A program made the position numbers and the translations under genes. A stretch of 64,000 nt of DNA from Tenebrio molitor (Eukaryota > Arthropoda > Insecta > Coleoptera > Tenebrionidae), in the NCBI RefSeq assembly GCF_963966145.1, contig NC_091049.1, positions 28,334,001-28,398,000 on the forward strand. The letters run 5' to 3'. The notes below the pieces were generated by a model. It was given only the letters and a program-made list of their open reading frames with translations. It was not told where the DNA came from and ran no database searches. Within the stretch, counting starts at the first letter, position 1, and every line of letters starts with the position of its first letter. Below, in pieces: positions 32,528-43,183 of this stretch.

Positions 32528-33020
32528 TCGACTGTAATTACACGAGAGGTTTTTTTTTGTCCGGATAAAATTGAATTTTTTTACGATAATTTGGTTGCTT
32601 GGTAAATTGACGACACAAACCACCCGATAAAAAAACGAGTCCGAAGGACGAGTTATTTTATCTGGTGGTTTGTGGATTCAATTTACCAAAAAGAAACCAA
32701 ATTAGAGTTTAAAAAATGAAATTTTATCCTGGACGAAAAAAACCTCGAGCGTAATTCGATAAGATAATTTAATGAATAATAAAAAATAATCATGAAAAAT
32801 TGAATTGACCATTTTGCACTTCAATTTATTACAAGCTGTGTCAATGTTTAAGATTGTTGGTTCGTTATCATAACAACAAACAATAATCAGATTCGAAAAA
32901 GTTTGCCATGGAAGTTTAAGCACATTTTATCCAGGTGCAAAGTTAGGGCTAACTTTATCGGATGTCAAAGTGACAAATGCATCGCGGCTTATGGGATTTT
33001 TTATACATGAATTAAATTAT
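32528..33020. mobile_element. Insertion with a large foldback (about 100-bp arms)
   Basis: Comparison with LINE copy 1 (atagtgccaggta) shows about 490 extra bases here between atagtg and caggta. The left 220 bp form an inverted repeat centred near 32640. The arms match from cgagaggtttttttttgtcc (about 32543) to ggacgaaaaaaacctcg (about 32747), including paired ttggtaaattga / tcaatttaccaa. The remaining 270 bp have no recognisable content. Family unknown; boundaries approximate. Confidence 0.6.
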
Positions 33021-33028
33021 CAGGTATA

Positions 33029-33494
33029 CAGGTGTCTCAAAAATGGCGCCCAATCTCCTAAGGGTCTTAAAGAATAGAAGCCTGGGAAGGTAAATCTCAA
33101 TACAAAATTTGATCGGACCAACAGATTTTGTATAACTTGCTCTTAAATATGGTAATTTCAAAGAGATGTATCTCCTTTATTACCAAATTTTACAGCTGAA
33201 TTATAAATTACTTTACAATGTTACTTTTTCCAAGACCTCTTTAGGTAGTGGAACAACACCGAAGTAATTCTTTTTAGAGTAATGACCTACCAAAATACGC
33301 TAAAATAACAGAGGCAACATTGACCTCAAAGGAGTTGATTGTGCGTACCAACCGATGTTGCCAAATTTGCTTATTTTAAAATGTGTATAACTTAGAAAAT
33401 AGTCAAAGGAAAAAAAATTCACAACGAAATTGAACTCAAGTCTTCAAATAGTTTAACCCCTCAAGAGATTAGGCGCCATTTTTGAGACACCCTG
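33029..33494. mobile_element. 466-bp MITE, TA target
   Basis: Terminal repeats CAGG(G)TGTCTCAAAAATGGC continue to GCC(C/T)AATCTC at both ends, with TA at 33027-33028 and 33495-33496. Removing it rejoins caggta|tatttggctc exactly as in LINE copy 1. No coding capacity. Confidence 0.9.
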
Positions 33495-34817
33495 TATTTG
33501 GCTCAACAATATCTGAAATTTTTGTATCACTTAAATTTAAAGGTGTGTAATCTTTATTGGCTAAAACCAAAGCATTAAAAAAGGTGTTATCAGGAGCTAT
33601 ATTGAGGAAATAATTTTTTATTGAAGCAATTTGATTGTGCTGCAGTATTTCTAGATTTGAAAAACCCCTACCACCGTTTTCGCGTGGTAAATTGAATCTT
33701 TCAATAGCAGATCTGGGGTGATGGTTACTAAATTTGGTAAAAAGAACTCTGGTTTTAATGTCTGTAAATTAGTTTTGGACCATTTTATAACACCAAAAGA
33801 ATAGGTCAACAATGGAACAGCATATGTATTAACTGCTTTAATTGAATTATTACCGTTTAATTTTGATTTTAAAATAGATTTAATTCTTAAATAAAATTGC
33901 TTTTCTAAATTTTGTTTTATAATTGAGTGTTGAATATAATTTGATTGATTAATACCTAAATATTTATGAAATTCTCCTTTATTTAAATTTTTAATGATTT
34001 CTCCTTCTTGAGTTATATATTCTAAATTTTCGTAATGACCACGACATATTGATTGCGTTTTACACTTATCAATACCAAAATTCATCCCAATATCATTTGA
34101 AAAATTTTCAGTTATTGTTAGTAAAATAAAATGTGATTCTTTTTAGATGCATAAAGTTTTATGTCATCCATTTATATAAGGTGATTTGATTTGAATAGTG
34201 TGGTATTATTATAAGTCTAATATTAAAACCATATCCAGTGCTATTTAATAGATTTGTCAAAAAAATAATGGCTAGACAAAACCATAAAGGACTTAAAGGA
34301 TCTCCTTGATAAATTCCCCGTTTAATTTGAACAGGCTCCGATTTTAATTTAGTATTGTTTATTGATAAATTTAAAGTACTTCTCCAAAATGTCATAACAT
34401 GTGATAAAAAGTTAATTAAATCCAAATTAATTTTAAGAATGTGGTACTGAATCATAGACTTTTTTGTAGTCTATGAATGCGGTATAAGTATTTCTATTAT
34501 TTTTTCAAGCTTGTTCCATCATTCTCGTATCTATTCTCTATCTACTTTAATGCATGATGAATGTCATAATTTTATAAATTTTAGGCACACATGTGATTGG
34601 CGTATATTTTGATGGATTTTTAGTATCGGGCCAAAAACTCAAGAAATGTGTTAGGTTGCCTAATAAATCCGTTAAAGTGATCAGGTAAGCATTTATGAAT
34701 ACAAGTAAATTTTTTTAACCAAAAGTTATTAATTTGGTCACCTTGTTTGACCAGAATTCTTTAATTTCATTTATATTTGATATACCATTATTAGTTTGAA
34801 TTTTATTATCTGTTAGT

Positions 34818-35095
34818 GCTTGTTCACAATAGACGTAAGACATAAGAAATACATAAGAGATACCTTAGTGCTTATTCACAATGGACATAAGAAATTTATG
34901 ATACATGCAGTGTGTATACTATTAATTTTTAGGTAATTTATGAGAAGTGACCTCAGTGAATATTATTGTTGTGTACAAAAAGGCATGGAGAATCATATTC
35001 GAGTTCACTCTTTCCTTTCAATAGACTATCCCATGAGCGAAAACTCTCTTTATGACATTTTGTGTTACCATGAGTTACAATTAATGGCACCAATC
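34818..35095. repeat. Short direct repeats; otherwise no gene seen
   Basis: tagtgcttgttcacaataga at 34815 recurs as tagtgcttattcacaatgga at 34868, each followed by cRtaagaYataagaaat-like sequence. This looks like the edge of an unidentified element. The rest up to the receptor remnant is AT-rich. Confidence 0.4.
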
Positions 35096-35099
35096 ATGT

Positions 35100-35235
35100 A
35101 CAAAAGAAACAGTAAATAAATATGCGAAGAATTTTGGAAAACAATTTGGTGCTGCGATCTCGATCGAAGAATCAGAGCTTCAGGTTTTCCAACTACAGAA
35201 ATTGTCTTCATTATTTTTCGGTTTGTGATGCTTGA
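35100..35235 (-). pseudogene. Minus-strand receptor remnant (N-terminus only)
   Basis: The minus strand aligns with the start of the 27.9-kb and 40.1-kb pseudogenes: KTISVVGKPEALILRSRSQH, then QIVFQNSSHI in place of LRKLYTLLVF, with no valid continuation. It lies head-to-head with the receptor at 35422; the intervening conserved block has lost its middle, including the dyad. Confidence 0.65.
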
Positions 35236-35421
35236 CTGAACTTAATATACACAATAAATCCGTGTGTGACGTTAAGTTAGCAGATCAATATCTTTGTAAA
35301 TACAATTTAATTACACGTTTGGTATTATTGTTGTTCGTTCTCTTCGATTGGTAATTTCCGATGCAACAATACGATCAAATTTTATTTCCATCAAGATTCA
35401 AGTAACTGCTGTTTCGGACAG

Positions 35422-36546
35422 ATGGATCTCGAAGTAATCGACACTATTTTCACTTTTGGCAAGTTTGCGGCGCTGACTCCGTCGTCGACGAACAACCACA
35501 ATCCTCACTGTTTGCAAAAACTCTACGAAATCTGTGTTTACCTTCTGTACGTGGTGGGCTTCTCAGCGAGTATTTACGCCAAGTTTCCGCTGTTTCTGAA
35601 TTTAATGCCTATTGAATTTGTGTTGGCCATTCTGTACGATTTGAATCAGTTCTCTTACGTTTTCTACATTTTGATCGTCATGATGAGACTGCGAAGGAGT
35701 CGCTGGTTCCGACTTATCAAGAGTCTCGCTGCTGTCAAGCCTGCGCCGAAGAAAATTCCACTCAAGTTAATCTTCGTAGTGTCACAACTGGTTTATTACT
35801 GTTTGACGACTTTCGGAGTTTACGTCAATGTATGGTCTACCAATCTCACTGTAGCCGCATTCTACCTGGGCGAGCTTTACCAAAACTACGCTCAGTGCTT
35901 CTACTTAATTTTCACCACAATCATCCTCATCTTGCTGCTGTCACGGTACGAGCGTCTCAGCGAGAATCTCTCACAACTAATCAGAGCCAGGAGTCAACTC
36001 CACTCAAAGCAGGTTGTTGAAATTTTGCAAAAGATCAAGAAGACCGTTTTGACGTTGAAGGAGGGCGTGGAGGTCTTCAACGATATCTTCGGATGGAGCA
36101 TTCTCTTCACAATTTTTAGTTGTGTATCCAGAACATTAGTTTACATTGACATAATTATCAAACACAGTGAAGTATGGGAGGGTCAGGTCGCTTTGAGTTA
36201 CTACCACGGTTGTTGTCGCATTCTGATGTCTTGGGTAAAGCAGTTCACATGTTCGCCTTGTGGTGTCACACCTGTATGATTTCAGGTTGGAATCTTGTCG
36301 ACGATTCTTCTCTGTGATTCCATTATGAAAAAGTGCGACGAAATTCTGGCAAAAGCTTATCGGTTAGAAGTGCAGTTGACCTCTTACGAATACAAAGAAA
36401 TTCAAGTTTTTATTGATGCTGTGCAACACAATCGCCCAGAATTTAGAGCTGCTAGTTTTTTTGCCATTGACAGGTCGACCCTCTTCAGCTTGCTCAATTC
36501 TTTGACCACATTCCTCCTCGTCATGATCCAGTTCAAGCAAATGTGA
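35422..36546 (+). CDS. Gustatory receptor (7tm_7), 2 exons, 357 aa
   Basis: Exon 1 is 35422-36234 (271 codons), the intron 36235-36285 (51 bp, TGA in frame if retained), exon 2 36286-36546. FNDIFGW is at 219-225. It is the closest sister of the receptor at 40446: they share IYAKxPLxxNLMPIEFVLAIL in the TM1-TM2 region, VWSTxLxxAAFYxGELYQNY before TM4 and SYYHxCCRILxSW before the intron. In exon 2 RAASFFAIDRST replaces RAARFFSIDRST, losing an Arg that is otherwise nearly constant. Upstream it lacks the dyad present before most sisters, so expression may differ. Confidence 0.93.
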
Positions 36547-37010
36547 AGCATTCCTGCTTTGTGCTCTTGTAATTAAAATCTAGAATCTACTATTATTATT
36601 ATTTTAAACAGCAATCAAATGTTATTCTACGACTTGCGCTTTTAAAAATACTGTGATGGTTAATCACTCGATTTTATAAATTTCAATCAAGATTACTCAG
36701 GGCATGAGACTAATAATAGACTATTAAACCTAGTTATATCTATTTTTCAAAAGACTTTCTATCAATGTAAATCAACTTGTGTTACGTCCTCTTCTCCCTG
36801 CCCTTCTTTGTTTATCGAATGTTTCAGTGGACATTAGGTGAATATTGCTCTACAGAAGAGAAAAAAAAATGACACTCAGATCTGACGCCATTGCTTTTTG
36901 TCTATTAAGATACTGCCCAAGTATTTTCGCTTTTCGATTACCTGTCATTTTCTGACTTTCATTAAAATCTAGTTCGGCCCAATACTTGGTCAGGCTAGGT
37001 TAGAGTATTG
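36547..37010. repeat. Segmental 3' flank shared with 41700-42060 and 47870-47970
   Basis: The sequence aaatgttattctacgacttg... to ...catgagactaataatag, followed by aaaagactttctatcaatgt, is repeated downstream of the receptor at 40446, and in short form downstream of 46683. It shows that the receptor duplications extended past the genes. No ORF. Confidence 0.75.
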
Positions 37011-37990
37011 ATACCATGATCTTAAAGGACCGGCGGTCTAAAGGCTAACGCTAAGGAGACCGCCGGAAAAAATGAAGAATTAGGGAGATGTCGGCCTTAC
37101 CTACATCTACTCGTAGCTTGTCTTGGCAAATCTCAGAGAAACTCACTGTACCCTTCAGTTTGGAAAGAGTAGAGAATTATATTCTCTTCGCAAGAGATAG
37201 TAAAAAAGGAAAAGAGATTATGACGACAATATGAGACAAAATGCCCAATCCAAATTGAACCCGACGCGATAACCCTGGAACCGGTGGTTGAAAATAAAAG
37301 GGAAAAAGATATCGTGTGTTCCAATAAAAACTCACTCGCAGTAAGCCATGACTATAGAGATAGATAGACTGGTCATGTCGATTTTAGAATCACTGGAAGT
37401 AGTTCATTTGTTACTTACAAATTTTCATCATATTGTGAGTGACAGATAACCTATAAATTTCCTTTAGTAGTTCATTTCACATCTGGTACTAAGACATACT
37501 TCACTTTTGTCATGGCTTGCTGCGAGTGGAACACACGATACTAACAGGCCCAAAGGGTACCTCTCTTCACATGTCAGCTGGCCTAATGAGTTTAATAAAG
37601 ACGTTGGTGGAAATTTGACTCAGGTAGATTTGACTCGCGGCTCGCGAATTAAGATTTGACTCATGAATAAATGACTAAGCTGGGCAAATTCAGAAGTTTC
37701 TGCAGTGACCAGCATTATACGAGTTTGAGATGCGAACTATGTGATCCGATTTAGGTTTTCCCCAATTAAATTGAACCTGACGCGATGCCCTGGAAATTTT
37801 CAGTCAAAGCCAAAAAGGTTCTAACAGACTTATAGGGTACTTCTCTTCACATGTCAGCTGGCCTAGTTGGTCACTGTCCCGTTTACGGGTGACGCAACTG
37901 TTTGTGCACTTACGCCGGACCACAGCTTATTGAGTGCGACGGACACTGGCGGTAGCTTCCCCGACGCAGAAAGCTCCCAAATAATGAATA
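37010..37990. repeat. Dispersed repeat family, copy 1
   Basis: It starts at aaaggaccggcggtctaaag...gaccgccgg, a hairpin (CCGGCGGTCT / AGACCGCCGG). It runs through gtacccttcagtttggaaag and tcagctggcctaa to gcgacggacactggcggtagcttcc. Shorter copies are at 42065-42520 and 48000-48850. There is an internal duplication (aacaggcccaaagggtacct near 37550 and again as acttatagggtacttctctt near 37830). No coding capacity; possibly a non-autonomous LTR or SINE-like element, class unresolved. Confidence 0.65.
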
Positions 37991-37999
37991 ATTAATGAA

Positions 38000-39040
38000 A
38001 CTATTTTATAATAAGTTTGTAATAGATTGCCTTGGCGAGAACACGTTTCCCCAATCGGTAAATGCAAAAAGATCACATACTTCGCGATAAAGAATTTAAT
38101 TCAAGATTCTAAAGACTCACATGGTCGTCAAATGCTCAAAGAAAATAATATAATCTTTACTTTAGAACGATAAAGAACTAAATGCCCTTTGACCAATTAA
38201 ATCGCGACTACAAATAATGTACAAGAACTAGAGAAATAATTTACCTTGTGAATATAAAGCACGTGGTCACAAAATGGCTGCTGCAGGTACCGAACGTACC
38301 TCCGACTACTTTGGAAATCAAACCCCGAGTGAATCAAAAAAGCCTGTTTCCCGTTCCGCATTCGGTTTTATCATTTCTGGCGCACCCCACTTTCGCAACC
38401 CCTACTTGACCAGAGTGAACAATCAGCTCGGTTCTACTTTACGCCGATCGCGACACCTGTTCGATATCTCTAGAACTTTTGCAATTACAGAGTCCGTTTT
38501 CCACCAAACACAATTTAAAATGGAGCAAACAGAATTAAACAGGACCACTGAATTACTGACTCTATACAATAATAAAAATCAGCACCAAGAATTAAACAGA
38601 ATTAAAATGAAACAAGCAGAATTAAAATGAAGCAAATTAACATTATTTTGAAACCTAAATTGGGCTTGAAACGCTGTTACGCAAGTGCCATGTCATGTAA
38701 CTAAATTCCGTTGATCTGCTACATCTAAAAATTGTTCTACATTGGTTTGATTCCCCAAAACTGTTCTAATCAATTCATAATTTTCACTCTCTCTCTCTCT
38801 CTCACTCACACCTCTGATTTCTACGACTACCTAGCTTTACCGTTACCCTGTTGTCTCTTATTTCTACCGACTCCCTTTCTACGTTGCTTTGTTACTTTTC
38901 TAACTAAAAGTGCAAAAAGATTCTAGTTATTTTCTACGATAAAGCGCTCTATTTCTAATTTGCAATTCTCGCCCTTTAATTACAAATATGCCACAAATTT
39001 GAGAATGCTAAAAAAGGTAAATTAACCTAATGAACATTGA
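38000..39040. other. Unclassified AT-rich sequence; (CT)n tract near 38785-38805
   Basis: A 118-codon plus-strand ORF (38274-38630) ends in a repetitive ELNRxKxxQxELK tract and has no recognisable domain; probably not a gene. A short (CT)n run follows. Nothing else found. Confidence 0.3.
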
Positions 39041-39375
39041 TTTGGTGAATCTCTCAATTTGAAACCTGCTAACATCAAATTCATTAATTCAATTATCCCC
39101 TGATTTTAACTGGACTCCCCAAATTATCCAACGAGTAAATTTTGCAATGTTTATTTTCGAATGAAAACTGTTATCTTTGTGTTGTGTTCGGACCGGGCGC
39201 GTACCTGCATTTTCAAAGACAGGTTGGCAGATTTCACTTGAGGAATGTGGTACCACTCTTGCCGACAAACGCATGAATAAAATTTACAAATGTCGCAAAT
39301 GAACGGTATTTAAAACATTTCGTTGAAATTATTTAAAAAATTAAAATTCTTAATTTATGGAACCTATTCGGACCG
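39041..39375. repeat. Repeat shared with 48865-49205
   Basis: ctctcaatttgaaacctgctaac, tgattttaactgg, gcgtacctgcattttcaaag and the end ttaatttatggaacctattcggacc occur in the same order at 48865-49205. Both copies adjoin minus-strand receptor relics, so they are part of the duplicated unit. Confidence 0.75.
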
Positions 39376-39429
39376 GTACAGTATCAACACAAAACTGAAT
39401 GGACTGAAAAATTTACTGGTCGATTCTTA

Positions 39430-40062
39430 ATGCGATATTGTCGCCTTGATCGAAACTGTTTCTTTCCAAACGAAGGAATTGAGTTGGGTTTTGATGAGCG
39501 TCAGGTACCGTTGGTACCGTCTTCTGCTCGTAACCTGTTCCTTTAGAAAAACTGTTTGGTGTCGGTACCTTAACAGTACCATTTTCAAGATGATGCAAGC
39601 AAGAAGTGTGTAAAAAAACTGCGAGTACAGGAGCAAGTACTCGCCGCAGTAGAGCTTTAATAAACTGACGCTGAAAAAGTCGATCCAGACATAAAACGCG
39701 AACACTGTCACCGTCCGTAGTACCAGATGGGAGATTATGAATGTCAGACATGGAGATCTCTCGTTGACTTGGAGGTACCCAACAGTTTTCAGATTTTTGA
39801 TCGAGATGGTCAATTTCCATTGCTTAAACATGCTAATGATGATTATGATGAAGAAGTTGTGGGCGCTTAAATGTCGTGCTCTAGTAGTACCCTCGGTAAT
39901 AATTGCATTGTGATCAATTTTACATAATGTGACTTTCTGTTGACAAGAGTTACTCTTGTACAAGTGAAACACTAAAAGTGTGTACAGTTTTCGCAAACAA
40001 TTTGGGGTTCTCGATTGAGGAGTCAGAGCAACAGGCTTTCCAAAGAAAGAAATGATTTTCAT
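39430..40062 (-). pseudogene. Gustatory receptor pseudogene, 3'-truncated, head-to-head with the 40446 receptor
   Basis: The longest open relic of the minus-strand lineage. From ATG 40062 it reads MKIISFFGKPVALTPQSRTP, a TM1 region disturbed after LYTLLVFHLYKSNS, KWKLTISIKNLKTVGYLQ-like loop, LTFIISHLVLRTVTVFAFYV (TM3), LYSQFFYTLLACIILKMVLL (TM4) and RYRHQTVFLKEQVTSRRRYQ. It ends after WKETVSIKATISH without FNDIFGW, TM5-TM7 or exon 2. The frame is open for over 200 codons, so decay is recent or the loss of the 3' half was the inactivating event. Confidence 0.85.
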
Positions 40063-40445
40063 TAATTGTAGAACCAGATTTTCAGGTTTGTCATGCTTGA
40101 AGGAACGTATCGTCCAAAACAAATCGCTTCCCTTTAGAAGTGACGCTAATAATTTACCTGTTGTTTTCCTGTGTAAGTTATATTAAATTGGACATTTGGT
40201 GTCATCATTGTTTGTCGATGTTTGGAAGTGGAAAACAAATCCCAATCGTTACAATCAAATTTCAATCAAAGAAACGTTGAAAAATCCGCGAAGGAAATAA
40301 AAGTGAATTGATGAATTACGTCAAAGACAACAATTAAATTTGTTGACACGTTCATTCTGTTCGATCGGTAATTTCCTGCGCAACAAAACGATCGAAAAAC
40401 AGTATTTCCATCAAAATTCAAATAGGTAACTGGTGTTTTGGACAG

Positions 40446-41570
40446 ATGGATCTTGAAGTAATCGACACCATTTTCACATTTGGCAAATTCATAGCGCTGA
40501 CTCCGTCGTCGATGACCAACCACAATCCGCACTGCTTGCAAACATTCTACGACATCTGTGTTTACCTCCTGTTCGTGGTGGGCTTCTCAGCGAGTATTTA
40601 CGCCAAGCTTCCGCTGTATCCGAATTTAATGCCTATTGAATTTGTGTTGGCCATTCTGTACGATTTGAATCAGTTCTCCTACGTTTTCTACACTTTGATC
40701 GTTATGATGAGATTGAGAAGGAGTCGCTGGTTCCGACTTATCAAGAGTCTCGCTGCTGTCAAGTCTGCGCCAAAGACTATTCCACTCAAGTTAATTTTCG
40801 GAGCGTCACAAATGGGTTATTACTGTTTGACAACTTTCGGAGTTTACGCCAACGTATGGTCTACCGATCTCATTGAGGCCGCATTCTACATGGGCGAGCT
40901 TTACCAAAACTACGCTCAATTCTTCTACCTAATGTTCACCTCAATTGTTCTCATCTTGCTGTTGTCACGGTACGAGCGTCTCAGCGAGACTCTCTCACAA
41001 CTAATCAGAGTCAGAAGTCAACTCCACTCAAAGCAGGTTGTTGAAATTCTGCAAAAGATCAAGAAGAGCGTTTTCACGTTGAAGGAGGGCGTGGAAGTTT
41101 TCAACGACATCTTCGGATGGAGCATTCTCTTCACAATTTTTAGTTGTGTGTCCAGAACATTAATTTACATTAACATAATCATCAAACATAGTGAAGTACG
41201 GGACAGTCAGGTCGCTTTGAGTTACTACCACGATTGTTGTCGCATTCTGATATCTTGGGTAAAGCAGTTCACATATTCACCTTGTGATGTCTTACCGGCA
41301 TGATTTCAGGTTGGAATCTTATCGACGATTCTTCTCTGTGGCTCCATTTTGAAGAAGTGCGACGAAATTTTGGCAAAAACTTATCGGTTAGAAGTGCAGT
41401 TCAGCTCTTACGAAAACAAAGAAATGCAAGTTTTTATTGATGCTGTGCTGCACAATCGCCCAGAATTTAGAGCTGCCAGATTTTTTTCCATTGACAAGTC
41501 GACCCTCTTTAGCTTGCTCAATTCTTTGACCACATTCCTCCTCGTCATGATCCAGTTCAAGCAAATGTGA
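40446..41570 (+). CDS. Gustatory receptor (7tm_7), 2 exons, 357 aa
   Basis: Exon 1 is 40446-41258 (271 codons), the intron 41259-41309 (51 bp), exon 2 41310-41570. Exon 2 opens VGILSTILLCGSILKKCDEI: Asp of the otherwise invariant LCD is Gly. RFFSIDKST replaces RFFSIDRST. Near the N-terminus FIALTPSSMTNHNPHC matches the remnant at 19887, so those two are close relatives. FNDIFGWSILFTIFSCVSRTL is intact and the C-terminus is TTFLLVMIQFKQM. The upstream block is conserved, but the dyad half-sites are lost (cgttacaatcaaat at the expected place). Confidence 0.92.
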
Positions 41571-41611
41571 AGCATTCCTGCTTTGTACTCTTGTCATTAA
41601 AATGTAAAATC

Positions 41612-41691
41612 AAAGGAAGAATTCTATTATTATACTATTATAAAAATAAATTTTTATTTTTATAATAGTATAATAATATAATTCTTCCTTT
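41612..41691. repeat. Near-perfect 80-bp palindrome
   Basis: The left arm (caaaggaagaattctattat onward to 41650) is the reverse complement of the right arm to 41691, with a single mismatch or so and almost no loop. It lies 42 bp past the receptor stop, replacing a simple (attatt)n tract in sister genes. Confidence 0.9.
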
Positions 41692-41699
41692 TATTATTA

Positions 41700-42060
41700 T
41701 TGTTATTATTTTCAACAGCAATTAAATGTTATTCTACGTCTTGGGCTTTTAAAAATATTGTGATGGATAGTCGCTCGATTTTATAAATTTCAATCAAAAT
41801 TACTCAGTGCATGAGACTAACAATAGCTTATTACTCCTAGTTCTATCTATTTTTCAAAAGACTTTCTGTCAATGTAAACCAACTTGTGTTGCGTGCTCTT
41901 CTCCCTGTCCTTCTTTGTACATCAAATCTTTCAGTGGAGGATAAGGGGAGCGCACGGTGGTTCCCCTCCTTTCCAGCTCAACCTGGGCTGTACTCGAGGG
42001 GGCAGTGGTTGAAAGCTCAACTTGGGTTAGGTCAGGTTAGGTTAGAGTATTGATACCATG
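41700..42060. repeat. Segmental 3' flank, second copy
   Basis: Matches 36590-37000 with small indels, including catgagactaacaatagctt and aaaagactttctgtcaatgt. No gene. Confidence 0.75.
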
Positions 42061-42064
42061 ATTT

Positions 42065-42540
42065 TAAAGGACCGGCGGTCTAAAGCCTAAAGCTAAAGAG
42101 ACCGCCGGGTAAAATGAATTAGGGAGATGGCAGCCTTGTCTACATCTAGCTTGCCTTGGCAAATCTCAGAGACACTTACTGTACCCTTCAGTTTGGAAAA
42201 ACTAGAGAATCTATTCTCTTCGCAAAATATAGTAAAAAAAGTAAAAGAGATTATGACGGCAATATGAGACAAAATGTCCAATCCAAATTGAACCTGACGC
42301 GATAAGCCTGGAAACTCGTAGTTCCGCCTAGTCTATTCCGGTGGTTGAAAATTAAAGGGCTAAAGATACCAACAGGCCCAAAGGGTGTGTGTCACGTGTC
42401 AGCTGGCCTAATTTTGTCAGTGTCCCACTTATGGGTGACGCGGCTAATTTTGTGCTCTTACGCAGTACCACAGCTAATTGAGTGCGACGGACACTGGCGG
42501 TAGCTTCCCGAACTTCGAGAGCCCCAAGATTCTCTCAATT
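42065..42540. repeat. Dispersed repeat family, copy 2 (shorter)
   Basis: Same start (aaaggaccggcggtctaaag) and same end (gcgacggacactggcggtag) as 37010-37990, but with about 500 bp missing in the middle. Confidence 0.65.
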
Positions 42541-42564
42541 TGAAATCTGCTAACATCAAATTCA

Positions 42565-42800
42565 TTAATCCAGACCTAAAATGCGAACGCTGTCACCATC
42601 CAGAGTACCACATGACTGATTATGAATCAAATGTGGAGATCCTGCACTGACTGGCTCGTACTTGACAACTTACAAATTTTTGATTAAAGTGAATCATTTA
42701 CGTTGCTTGAATATATTGATAAAATAATGATAATGATTATGGAAAAGAAGTTGTGGGCGTACAAGTCAAGATCTAGCGGTTCTCTGAGTACCAACTACAT
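42565..42800 (-). pseudogene. Minus-strand receptor remnant (TM2-TM3 region)
   Basis: The plus-strand sequence ccagacctaaaatgcgaacg..., tgattatgaatcaaatgtgg and agaagttgtgggcgtacaag aligns to 39690-39870 of the 39-kb pseudogene (with deletions). It therefore encodes, on minus, broken pieces such as YNHYHYFINIFKQRK. The same relic is at 49380-49570. No usable frame. Confidence 0.7.
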
Positions 42801-42985
42801 ATACATATTTACTGGTTTGTAATGCATGACTGAACTCATAATCCACAATAAATCCTCTCCAATTAGGTGTGGCAGTAATTTGGCAGCTTAATATCTTTGT
42901 AAGTAGAATTAAATTGGACGTTTTGTGTTACTGTTGTTTGTCCATATTTAGGGGTAATTGAGCATGTGGAAAACATTTATTAGTG

Positions 42986-43004
42986 TTGACATAAATACAG
43001 TCAC
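42986..43004. promoter_or_regulatory. Dyad (TTGAC-N9-GTCAC) upstream of the 43184 receptor
   Basis: The left half-site has T for G; the right half is intact at 43000-43004. It is 180 bp before the ATG. Confidence 0.4.
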
Positions 43005-43183
43005 AAATCAAAGAAGCGTAGAAAGTTCCACGTAGAAAATAAAAATGAATTGACGAAATATGTGAAAGAGATCGATTAAATTTGCTGACACGTTCGTTCT
43101 GTCGATTGGTAATTACATGCGCAATGATACTATCGAATGAATTTTATTTCCATCAAGATTCAAATAGCTGGTATTTTGGATTG

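Larger units (their letters stand above)
31070..34820 (-). mobile_element. R2/R4-type non-LTR retrotransposon, copy 2, with three insertions
   Basis: Antisense LINE, same family and orientation as copy 1. The 3' terminus is at about 31075, 70 bp past a receptor stop. The minus-strand C-terminal part (31396-31850) shows CRICGAEGETIEHIISFC (CCHC-like knuckle), then RSDIIILNKQQKQAYLLDIA and VPNSHN, the restriction-like endonuclease core (RPD...D). The RT region at 33651-34455 carries IKRGIYQGDPLSPLWFCLAI and FGIDKCKTQS. Insertions at 31845-32391, about 32528-33020 and 33029-33494 interrupt it. Nonsense codons and shifts throughout. Confidence 0.85.

Noticed and set aside
38274..38630. 118-codon ORF beginning MAAAGTERTSDYFG
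   Set aside because: No domain, a repetitive charged tail and repeat-rich surroundings; not enough to call a gene.
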